Assembly (NCBI GenBank): GCA_011526335.1
Contig: WTJB01000186.1
Span: 1 to 12,013, forward strand
Reading direction: 5' to 3'
DNA from: Candidatus Arcticimaribacter sp.
GTDB lineage: Bacteria; Bacteroidota; Bacteroidia; Flavobacteriales; Flavobacteriaceae
Length of the DNA stretch: 12,013 nucleotides
How positions within the stretch are numbered: position 1 is the stretch's first letter; each line of letters starts with the position of its first letter. The position numbers and the translations under genes were made by a program. The notes beneath the pieces are model-generated. The model ran no database searches and was not told where the DNA came from. It worked only from the letters and a program-made list of their open reading frames with translations. Shown piece after piece: positions 1 through 6,701 of the stretch.

Positions 1-767
1 AAAAGGGTGGACATATTTTTTTCTTTGGCTGCCTTTGAAGGCCAAGCGGTATAATCGCCATAGTCGTGGTTTCCCAAAACAGAAAACTTTCCCAGTGATG
101 CCTCGAGTCTCGAAAAACTATCTTTCCAAGGCAAGAGTTCCTCGGCTTTGTTGTTAACGATATCTCCTGTAAATAAAATAAGGTCTGGATTTTGTGCATT
201 GACCAAGTCAATTCCATAATTCACTTTTTCTGCATTGTCGAAACTTCCTGAATGAATGTCTGAAATATGAGCGATTTTTAAGCCATCAAAGGCTTTGGGC
301 AAAGTATCAAAGGTTAGGGTATAGGAAAGTACTTTATAGTTGTATTTTCCTTTATACATCCCGTAAAGAATAGACGCAAAAGGGACACTCGCAAGTCCTA
401 AAGCCAACTGAGAAATAAACTTTCTACGGCTAGGAAGATAATTTTCAGAGAGGCTCCCTTCGGTAAAAAAGCGGAATACTGCCTGGGGCAGACGCATAAG
501 ATCTTCAAAAAACAAAAGAAGGACGATCGTAAGCTGAAAAACCATAACGGCTAAAAACAAACCAACAGAAAAACTCATCCCGGGAGTAAAACCATTGGCC
601 CGGTCAAAGGTCATGCTATGATATAGCAGGTTCCCCAAAACCGCCAAAACAGAAAGGACATAGACACCCCACAGCAGACGATTTTGTGTCACGGTCTTTA
701 CGGCTTGAAAGGCGTAATATTCAAAGCCTACCAGGAAAATGATAAAAAACAAAAAACGCAAAAACAT
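1..767 (-). CDS. Membrane-anchored calcineurin-like metallophosphoesterase (YkuE/YaeI-like), 3' end missing
   Basis: The frame opens with ATG at 767-765 and runs off the left edge, leaving 255 residues. Three hydrophobic segments (about 2-20, 31-50, 66-88) precede a basic stretch carrying the twin-arginine motif SRRKFI (113-118) and a fourth hydrophobic segment (about 119-137). The phosphoesterase domain starts near 163 with the metal-ligand motifs SDIHSG (Asp170, His172), GDIV (Asp202) and GNHD (Asn233, His234, Asp235). The later histidine motif expected in this superfamily lies outside the window. The family uses a two-metal centre to hydrolyse phosphoesters; the substrate cannot be read from sequence. 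Positive charges fit N-out topology, placing the arginines in the cytoplasm and the catalytic domain in the periplasm. The start lies one base after the dgt stop (TAA-A-ATG), so translational coupling with dgt is likely. Superfamily assignment is firm; subfamily and location are inferred. Confidence 0.88.
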   Translation of the reverse strand, partial: MFLRFLFFIIFLVGFEYYAFQAVKTVTQNRLLWGVYVLSVLAVLGNLLYHSMTFDRANGFTPGMSFSVGLFLAVMVFQLTIVLLLFFEDLMRLPQAVFRFFTEGSLSENYLPSRRKFISQLALGLASVPFASILYGMYKGKYNYKVLSYTLTFDTLPKAFDGLKIAHISDIHSGSFDNAEKVNYGIDLVNAQNPDLILFTGDIVNNKAEELLPWKDSFSRLEASLGKFSVLGNHDYGDYTAWPSKAAKEKNMSTL

Positions 768-768
768 T

Positions 769-2085
769 TTATTTTATTTTTTCAGAAAGTTCCATGGCTT
801 TCCCATCTGAGAGACTGGCCACATAACAAGTCGCATTTAAAAGGGTAGTATATAAACTGTCTCCTGCTAAAGGAATGTGTTGCGGAACCAGTCGTAAAAT
901 CAACTCATCAAAGGCGGTCTTCTTATTTTGAAAGGCGTGCACTGCTGCGGTAGTAAAGGCGTCCAAAAGATTTGAAATTACTTTATACCCTACGATTTCT
1001 TTTTGCAATACTTCGTGCGATTGATACACCCTTTGAACACTTATGGCGATAATGTCCTCCATTTGTGCTTTGTATTGGCTTTTGTCTAGCAAGGCCGATG
1101 AAAATTCTCCTTTTAAGATAGCCTCTTCGTTTTCAATAAAGGTTTTTACCGCATCTTGAATCAGGTTATTGATGGCTATCGATCGAAGGTAGCTCATGCG
1201 TTGTGCTCTGTGTTTAAGACTTGCATATTTTTTGGGGTCCATCTGGTCTTTAACCAATTTGATCAAATACTCTAAGGCATAGTCTTCAGGAATCCAACCC
1301 AAATTGATCCCGTCTTCAAAATCAATAATCGTATAACAAATATCATCCGCTGCTTCTACCAAATAAGCCAAAGGATGACGCATATATCCTTGCCCTTTGT
1401 TACAGCCTAATGCATTCATTAGCTCATCAAAGAATTTGGCTTCCGATTGAAAAAAACCAAATTTCTTATCCGCGACATGAGTGGTGGGGCGGTAGGGAAG
1501 TGACGCCTTAGGGTATTTCATATACGCCCCAAGGGTAGCATAACTTAACCGAAGTCCTCCTGGAGTACCTTCGTGGCTTTCGCATAAAATTTTGAACCCA
1601 TTGGCGTTTCCTTCAAAACGACAAAGATCTTCGTAGGCTTTTGGTGTTAAGTCATCTTTGTATTGCTTCCCTTTTCCACTAGAAAAAAAATACCCTATTG
1701 CTTTTTCACCACTATGTCCAAAGGGGGGGTTACCTATGTCATGGGCCAAGGCAGCCGTAGCTACTATGGTGCCAAAATCATTGACTTGATAACCGTGGGT
1801 AGCTTTTAGAAAAGGGTGTTTCTTTATGATGGCTTCCCCGGCGAGCCTCCCTAAACTTCGCGCAACTACAGAAACCTCTAAACTGTGGGTAAGCCGGGTA
1901 TGGACAAAGTCTGTTTTAGAAAAAGGAATGACCTGTGTTTTATCTTGTAAACTCCGAAAAGCAGAAGAGAATACGATACGGTCATAATCTACTTCAAAAC
2001 CCAATCGGGTTTCATTTTGTTCTTTTCGAATTCGCTTGGTAGTGTCGCCAAAACGTTGGAGAGAAAGAAGTTGCTCCCAGTGCAT
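769..2085 (-). CDS. dgt: dGTPase-family deoxynucleoside triphosphate triphosphohydrolase (HD domain)
   Basis: A 438-residue HD-domain protein. The family splits dGTP, and in relatives other dNTPs, into the deoxynucleoside and tripolyphosphate, controlling dNTP pools in the cytoplasm. Diagnostic stretches, in ATG-based numbering, are YDRIVFSSAFRSLQDKTQV near 34-52, HTRLTHSLEV (His62, His67), ALAHDIGNPPFGHSGE (His115, Asp116, the HD pair), FEGNANGF, and a later EAADDICY with Asp247/Asp248 as the remaining metal ligand. Length fits the family. The frame extends upstream to a TTG at 2109, but the ATG at 2085 gives MHWEQLLSLQRFGDT, the usual family N-terminus, with an A-rich leader, so I use it. 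It is the first gene of an operon with the phosphoesterase and is divergent from the lipoprotein gene. Which dNTP it prefers, and whether it is allosterically activated, cannot be seen. Confidence 0.92.
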   Translation of the reverse strand: MHWEQLLSLQRFGDTTKRIRKEQNETRLGFEVDYDRIVFSSAFRSLQDKTQVIPFSKTDFVHTRLTHSLEVSVVARSLGRLAGEAIIKKHPFLKATHGYQVNDFGTIVATAALAHDIGNPPFGHSGEKAIGYFFSSGKGKQYKDDLTPKAYEDLCRFEGNANGFKILCESHEGTPGGLRLSYATLGAYMKYPKASLPYRPTTHVADKKFGFFQSEAKFFDELMNALGCNKGQGYMRHPLAYLVEAADDICYTIIDFEDGINLGWIPEDYALEYLIKLVKDQMDPKKYASLKHRAQRMSYLRSIAINNLIQDAVKTFIENEEAILKGEFSSALLDKSQYKAQMEDIIAISVQRVYQSHEVLQKEIVGYKVISNLLDAFTTAAVHAFQNKKTAFDELILRLVPQHIPLAGDSLYTTLLNATCYVASLSDGKAMELSEKIK

Positions 2086-2215
2086 TGAATTTTTTTCTAA
2101 AGGTAACAAGTTTACAGAAAACCCGCTACATTAAATTAATGTTATAGGATTGGTCAGGATTTAACATTGGGATAAACTTTAAGCGAGTGGATTTAACTTT
2201 TCGCTAAAACAATGC

Positions 2216-2229
2216 GTTGAATTGTCAAC
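2216..2229. repeat. Short inverted repeat GTTGA-ATTG-TCAAC, possible operator
   Basis: Perfect 5-bp arms around a 4-base centre, ending one base before the -7 box at 2230. The position between the -33 and -7 regions would suit a repressor operator. A palindrome of this size can also arise by chance in AT-rich DNA, so the functional reading is tentative. Confidence 0.3.
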
Positions 2230-2237
2230 TAGTTTTG
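2230..2237 (+). promoter_or_regulatory. Candidate Bacteroidota -7 promoter box (TAGTTTTG)
   Basis: TAGTTTTG is an exact match to the TAnnTTTG -7 consensus of Bacteroidota primary sigma factors. It sits 23 bases before the lipoprotein ATG, which gives a short, A-rich 5' leader. I see no good TTG-type -33 element at the normal distance. The promoter may therefore be weak or activator-dependent, which would suit the repeats lying just upstream. Confidence 0.5.
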
Positions 2238-2260
2238 GAAAAAATTAAAAAAACATAAAA

Positions 2261-3724
2261 ATGAAAAAAATAATTGTAAGCCTTAGTTTATTCTTTTCTT
2301 TTGCTAGTATTATTTCATGTACGGAAGATACTCCTGTACTGACCGAGATTCCACAGAATTCTGGTTCGGGAACAAATACAGGAACAAACCCAGAAAGTAC
2401 AATAACCCACAGTGGGATTATCACAGAAAATGAAACCTGGTCAAATACTTCCATTCACCTATTGGAGGATAAAGTAGTTGTCGAATCTGGTGCAGTGCTT
2501 ACCATAGAAGCTGGAACCGTTATCAAAGGCTTAGCCAGTAATGATGTCGAAGATGCTTCTGCATTGATTATTGCCAAAGGAGGTAGAATTCAAGCCATAG
2601 GAACGTCTAGTGACCCGATTATTTTTACGGCCGAAGATGACGCTATTCTAGCTGACCAAACCTACCCCAACGGTGCACCAAATTTAAGTGCAGCTGATGT
2701 TGGACTTTGGGGAGGTCTTATTATTCTTGGAAATGCTAGATGTTCATTTAAAAATGATGTTGAGGAATTACAAATTGAAGGAATTCCTGCAGAAGACACC
2801 TTTGGCCTTTACGGAGGAACCAACGATGCTGACGATTCAGGAATTTTACGCTATGTATCTATACGTCACGGCGGAACCAATATCGGAGCGGGGAATGAAA
2901 TTAACGGTCTTACCCTGGGCGGTGTAGGAGCTGGAACTACCCTTTCTCATATAGAAGTTTATGCCAACCAAGATGACGGAATTGAATTTTTTGGCGGTAA
3001 TGTAAACTTAAGCAATGCGCTTGTATGGTCGCAAGGAGATGATGCCTACGATATTGACCAAGCTTACAGCGGAAATATCTCGAATATCGTTTATATCGCT
3101 GGAGATGAGTCTGATCATGCTCTTGAGATCGATGGCCGTGAAGGTGCTGCATTGACTCCTGCAAGCCGTAACCAATTTACCATTGCGAATGCCACCTTTA
3201 AAGGTCCTGGAATAACTGCTTCTGGAAGAGAAATGGTCGACTGGAGATCCAACGCAGAAGGAGCTGTGACCAACTCTTATTTTTTCAACTTCGGGACAGA
3301 TGCCGATGTAGAAATTGATGGAGATGGTACTAAATATCTATCAGTCACTTCTGGATCTTCTAAAGAAGTTGGAGATAAAGTATCAAATAACCCTACCCTT
3401 TATGACAATTACCGAAACGGTTCAATTATCTTCTCTGGGAATGAATTCAAAAATGATATCGGAAAAGCCTATAACAGTATTTTTGCGATCAAGTGGTCAG
3501 TAGCGCCTTCCGCTACCTCTGATTCCAATGGAACTTTTGATGCCAACGATACAGATGACAATCGTGATCCAAACGCAGCGCCTACCGCTACTGAAATTGA
3601 CACACAAGAAACTAGATTACAAACAGAAAACAATTCTGTAGCAACCAAAAGTGCAAATGTAGGAGCAGATACTTCTTTGCTCGGATGGACACTCGCTTTT
3701 GATACAGGTGTTTTAGATTTCTAA
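2261..3724 (+). CDS. Surface-type lipoprotein with a right-handed beta-helix repeat region
   Basis: 487 residues. Residues 1-19 are a signal peptide ending at a lipobox, with Cys20 as the lipidated residue. TED follows directly, and such early acidic residues resemble the lipoprotein export signal that sends Bacteroidota lipoproteins to the cell surface. A Ser/Thr/Asn/Gly-rich linker (about 33-50) leads into repeated short beta strands of parallel beta-helix type. Recognisable family stretches are VGLWGGLIILGNA (147-159), the LYGGTNDADDSGILRYVSIR region (183-202), DDGIEFFGG (238-246) and the acidic GDDAYDIDQ (259-267). A second acidic cluster at 427-436 (DANDTDDNRD) could bind calcium. I recognise the lipoprotein family but know no established biochemical role. 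It directly precedes the TonB-dependent receptor and the phosphate transporter, so a surface-capture or substrate-handling partner for the receptor is the natural inference. No T9SS sorting domain is visible. Confidence 0.85.
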   Translation: MKKIIVSLSLFFSFASIISCTEDTPVLTEIPQNSGSGTNTGTNPESTITHSGIITENETWSNTSIHLLEDKVVVESGAVLTIEAGTVIKGLASNDVEDASALIIAKGGRIQAIGTSSDPIIFTAEDDAILADQTYPNGAPNLSAADVGLWGGLIILGNARCSFKNDVEELQIEGIPAEDTFGLYGGTNDADDSGILRYVSIRHGGTNIGAGNEINGLTLGGVGAGTTLSHIEVYANQDDGIEFFGGNVNLSNALVWSQGDDAYDIDQAYSGNISNIVYIAGDESDHALEIDGREGAALTPASRNQFTIANATFKGPGITASGREMVDWRSNAEGAVTNSYFFNFGTDADVEIDGDGTKYLSVTSGSSKEVGDKVSNNPTLYDNYRNGSIIFSGNEFKNDIGKAYNSIFAIKWSVAPSATSDSNGTFDANDTDDNRDPNAAPTATEIDTQETRLQTENNSVATKSANVGADTSLLGWTLAFDTGVLDF

Positions 3725-3746
3725 TAAAGTTTAGTTAACCTTTTAA

Positions 3747-3780
3747 TAAAACACTTACGGACAAGTCCGTAAGTGTTTTA
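3747..3780. terminator. Perfect 16-bp-stem hairpin between lipoprotein and receptor genes
   Basis: The left arm (3747-3762, TAAAACACTTACGGAC) and right arm (3765-3780) are exact reverse complements around an AA centre, so the RNA would fold with a CAAG tetraloop. The 3' arm ends in TTTTA on the plus strand and the minus-strand reading mirrors it, so it could terminate in both directions. It begins 22 bases after the lipoprotein stop and ends 28 bases before the receptor ATG. It could fully or partly terminate transcription, lowering receptor transcript relative to lipoprotein, or act as an RNA processing and stabilising element. Confidence 0.75.
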
Positions 3781-3808
3781 TCTAATTTCGCATAAAATTA
3801 TTTATCTG

Positions 3809-6640
3809 ATGTATAAGCATACCTATTCTAGTAAACTCTTTTTTATACTCGTATTATTCTTTTCATTTTCTTACAGTCAAACCGGAATTATCTCTGGGAT
3901 TGTAAATGATAAAGATTTTCAAGAGCCTCTCCCCTTCGCCAATGTTATGATCGAAGGAACAACAGAGGGGATCACTACCGATTTTGACGGAATCTACCGA
4001 CTAGAAATTGCCCCTGGAACCTATACCTTGGTTTTTTCTTTTGTAGGATATGAAACCGTAAAAGTGGCAGATGTTGAAGTAAAATCAGGAGAAGTTTCTG
4101 AAGTAAACTTAAGTTTAGGAACACTAGCACAACAGATAGACGAAGTTATTGTTACGGTAGAAGCTTTACGAAACACAGAACAATCAGTACTGACGGTTCA
4201 GAAAAAGTCAGCCAACCTATTGGACGGTATTTCTGCCCAAAACTTTAAAAAGATTGGAGCGAGCAATTTGGCGAGCGCCATCAAAAATGTTCCTGGCGTT
4301 TCTGTACAAGGCGGAAAGTATATTTATGTAAGAGGTTTAGGTGACCGCTACACAAAGTCAATCCTAAACGGAGTAGATATCCCCGGATTGGACCCTGACA
4401 GAAATACCATCCAAATGGATATTTTTCCTACGGGGGTTATTGATAATGTTATTGTCCTAAAATCAGCTTCGGCAGAATTACCTGCAGACTTTACCGGAGG
4501 TATCGTTGATATTGTAACGAAAAATATTCCTTCTCAAAAAACTCTTTCTATTTCGGTATCGGGAGAGTACAACCCCGACATGCATTTTAATGGCAATTAC
4601 CTAAGACAATCCCCTTCAAAATCCGACTTTCTTGGATATGATAGTGGCCGTCGCTCCATGCCATTAGCCCGTACCTTGCCCATCCCTAGAGCCAACCAAA
4701 ACAACGCTTTTTTGAACACCATCACCAGTGTGTTTCGCCCAGATTTAGCAGCGGAAAATACGACCAGCTTTGCTGATTTTAGTGCCTCAATAAACTACGG
4801 AAATCAGTTTGACTTAGGCGAAAAAAGCTTGGGCGTTATCGCCTCTGTTTCTTATTCGAAAGACTATCGTTTGTATGAAGATTTTCAATCGAATTCTTAC
4901 ATTAAAAACACCAATGATACCGCAGACTTTGACTTGATCACCAGCAGAACGCAGTTTGGTACCTTAGGCCAAGAATCGGTACTGTTAAGTGCCTTGGCAG
5001 GTGCGAGTTTAAAAGGAAAAAAGGCAAAGTACAGACTCAATTTATTGCATTTACAAAACGGAACCGCCTCGGGTGCGAAATTTAGAGAATCTAACTTTAT
5101 CTATGCTTCCAATACACTTGTAAAAGATGTGTTGGAATACAACCAAAAGTCCGTTACTAACCTTCTTTTATCTGGGAAGCACTATAACAATGACGGTAGT
5201 TTTACCGTTGAGTGGAAATTATCGCCTACCCTAAACATCAATAAAGATAAAGACATACGCGTAACTCCTTTTCGTGTAGATGATGGAGGCTTCCAGATTG
5301 AACCCAGTGAATCTGGTGATCCTTTACGTATTTGGAGAAACTTAAATGAAGTGAGTTATGTAGGAAAGGTAGATATGGAATACAAATACGAGCTCTTTAC
5401 CAGAGAAGCCAAAGTCAAAGGAGGGTTCTACTATTCTAATAAAAACAGAGACTACTATATCGAAAGCTTTTTGGTAAAAGTTAAAAGACCAAGTCAGTTT
5501 GATTATTCTAGCGGAGATGCCAATCTTTTATTCTCTCCCAATTACTTATGGACCCCACAAACAAATCAGGGGACTTATGTAACCCGTGGATCTGGAGATG
5601 CAGACCAGTTTGAAAGTACGCAAATCAACCGTGCTGCATATCTTTCTAACGAGATGCTGGTGACAGAAAAACTACGGACAATTATCGGGCTTCGTCTTGA
5701 AAACTATACGCAAGTTTATACGGGTATTAACCAAAATGACGTCCAATTGACCGATGAGGAAATCATCAACAAAATCGATCTTTTCCCCTCGGTGAATTTA
5801 ATTTATAGTTTATCTGACAATACCAATATTCGTTCTTCGTTCTCCAATACTGTAGCGCGACCATCGTTTAAAGAGGCTTCCATTGCGCAGATCTATGACC
5901 CGATTACCAATCGCTTTTTTATTGGAAATATTGAACTAGAACCTTCGTATATCAACAACTTCGATCTTCGTTTTGAACGTTTCGGAGAAGCTGGAGAGCT
6001 TATTGCCTTTAGTGGGTTTTATAAAAAACTAGACAATCCTATAGAGCTGGTTACCTTTAGTGCCTCTGCACCCGATAACTTTCAGCCAAGAAACGTTGGG
6101 GAAGCAACGGTAATGGGACTAGAGATAGAGCTGAGAAAAAACTTAGGGGCTTTCTTTAGCAGTCTTTCGAATTGGAACTTTAATTTCAATGGCTCCATTG
6201 CCGAATCACGTCAAAAACTTGACCGTAGTCCCGGCGGAGAATACGATTCTAGAAGTGCCAATGCGCGTAATGGCGAACAAATCAAAGATTACCGTGATTT
6301 ACAAGGTCAATCTCCTTACCTCATCAATACGGGGGTAAGCTACAACCATGTTGAAAAAGGAATACAAGCAGGTTTATTTTTTAACACCCAAGGCCCTAAC
6401 CTCCAAGTGGTGGGTATTGGTGAAGTGCCGGATGTGTATACCAACCCTTTCAATAGCCTAAACCTTACAGGGTCCTATAAATTTGGTGAAGGGCAGCGAA
6501 GTAGCATTAATGTAAAGGTCAAAAACCTACTCAATGACAACGAATTAAGCGAATTTCAATCCTTTGGAAGTGTAAATCAAATTTACTCTGTACGCAATAT
6601 CGGTAGATCAATTTCTATCGGCTATAGCCATAATTTCTAA
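3809..6640 (+). CDS. TonB-dependent outer-membrane receptor with carboxypeptidase-regulatory-like N-terminal domain
   Basis: 943 residues from the ATG at 3809. The open frame reaches back to a GTG at 3773, but that codon lies inside the hairpin, and the ATG gives a clean signal peptide (1-23, FSYS before Gln24). Next come a carboxypeptidase-regulatory-like beta-sandwich (about 26-110, with FANVMIEGT, TDFDGIYRLEI and FVGYE), a DEVIVT stretch (111-116) just before the plug, and a plug domain (about 125-245, with NVPGVSV, YVRGLGDRYT and ELPADFTGGIVDIVTK). The rest is the barrel, ending in SIGYSHNF with the terminal Phe typical of outer-membrane proteins. Such receptors import scarce ligands using TonB-ExbB-ExbD energy. 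The ligand is unknown; the lipoprotein before it and the PiT transporter after it point to a phosphorus source. It is not a classical SusC, since no SusD partner is present. TAATTTCG at 3783-3790 is a one-mismatch -7 box, so a separate promoter is possible. Confidence 0.92.
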   Translation: MYKHTYSSKLFFILVLFFSFSYSQTGIISGIVNDKDFQEPLPFANVMIEGTTEGITTDFDGIYRLEIAPGTYTLVFSFVGYETVKVADVEVKSGEVSEVNLSLGTLAQQIDEVIVTVEALRNTEQSVLTVQKKSANLLDGISAQNFKKIGASNLASAIKNVPGVSVQGGKYIYVRGLGDRYTKSILNGVDIPGLDPDRNTIQMDIFPTGVIDNVIVLKSASAELPADFTGGIVDIVTKNIPSQKTLSISVSGEYNPDMHFNGNYLRQSPSKSDFLGYDSGRRSMPLARTLPIPRANQNNAFLNTITSVFRPDLAAENTTSFADFSASINYGNQFDLGEKSLGVIASVSYSKDYRLYEDFQSNSYIKNTNDTADFDLITSRTQFGTLGQESVLLSALAGASLKGKKAKYRLNLLHLQNGTASGAKFRESNFIYASNTLVKDVLEYNQKSVTNLLLSGKHYNNDGSFTVEWKLSPTLNINKDKDIRVTPFRVDDGGFQIEPSESGDPLRIWRNLNEVSYVGKVDMEYKYELFTREAKVKGGFYYSNKNRDYYIESFLVKVKRPSQFDYSSGDANLLFSPNYLWTPQTNQGTYVTRGSGDADQFESTQINRAAYLSNEMLVTEKLRTIIGLRLENYTQVYTGINQNDVQLTDEEIINKIDLFPSVNLIYSLSDNTNIRSSFSNTVARPSFKEASIAQIYDPITNRFFIGNIELEPSYINNFDLRFERFGEAGELIAFSGFYKKLDNPIELVTFSASAPDNFQPRNVGEATVMGLEIELRKNLGAFFSSLSNWNFNFNGSIAESRQKLDRSPGGEYDSRSANARNGEQIKDYRDLQGQSPYLINTGVSYNHVEKGIQAGLFFNTQGPNLQVVGIGEVPDVYTNPFNSLNLTGSYKFGEGQRSSINVKVKNLLNDNELSEFQSFGSVNQIYSVRNIGRSISIGYSHNF

Positions 6641-6655
6641 GAAACCATTTCTTAG
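6637..6655 (+). other. Short hairpin overlapping the receptor stop codon
   Basis: CTAAGAAA (6637-6644) and TTTCTTAG (6648-6655) are perfect 8-bp arms with a CCA loop, and the left arm contains the stop codon. No T-run follows, so it is unlikely to be an efficient intrinsic terminator. It may be a 3'-end or processing structure in a transcript continuing into the PiT gene 61 bases on. Confidence 0.35.
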
Positions 6656-6701
6656 GACTGGCGGATACAACAAAAAAATGTAGATTTACACGAATTTGAT
6701 T

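Larger units (their letters stand above)
2086..2260. promoter_or_regulatory. Divergent intergenic region between dgt and the lipoprotein-receptor-PiT genes
   Basis: This 175-base AT-rich spacer contains no plausible gene. It holds the leader of dgt on the minus strand and the promoter of the plus-strand locus. Visible elements are a -7-like box at 2230-2237, a GTTGA/TCAAC inverted repeat at 2216-2229 touching that box, a direct repeat GGATTTAAC at 2157-2165 and 2189-2197 (32 bases apart, about three helical turns), and an AGCGA/TCGCT inverted repeat (2182-2186 and 2201-2205). The plus-strand leader ends in an A-rich stretch (2238-2260), usual where Shine-Dalgarno sequences are absent. On the minus strand, TAAACTTG (2114-2107) is a one-mismatch -7 candidate for dgt. 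Confidence 0.6.

Noticed and set aside
2086..2109. Upstream TTG start adding eight residues to dgt
   Set aside because: The ATG at 2085 gives the family-typical MHWEQLL N-terminus; the extension MLPLEKNS does not resemble homologues and starts at a rarer codon.
2261..6640. A SusC/SusD polysaccharide-utilisation pair
   Set aside because: The lipoprotein is beta-strand-rich and beta-helix-like rather than the alpha-helical tetratricopeptide fold of SusD. It precedes rather than follows the receptor, and no glycoside hydrolase is present.
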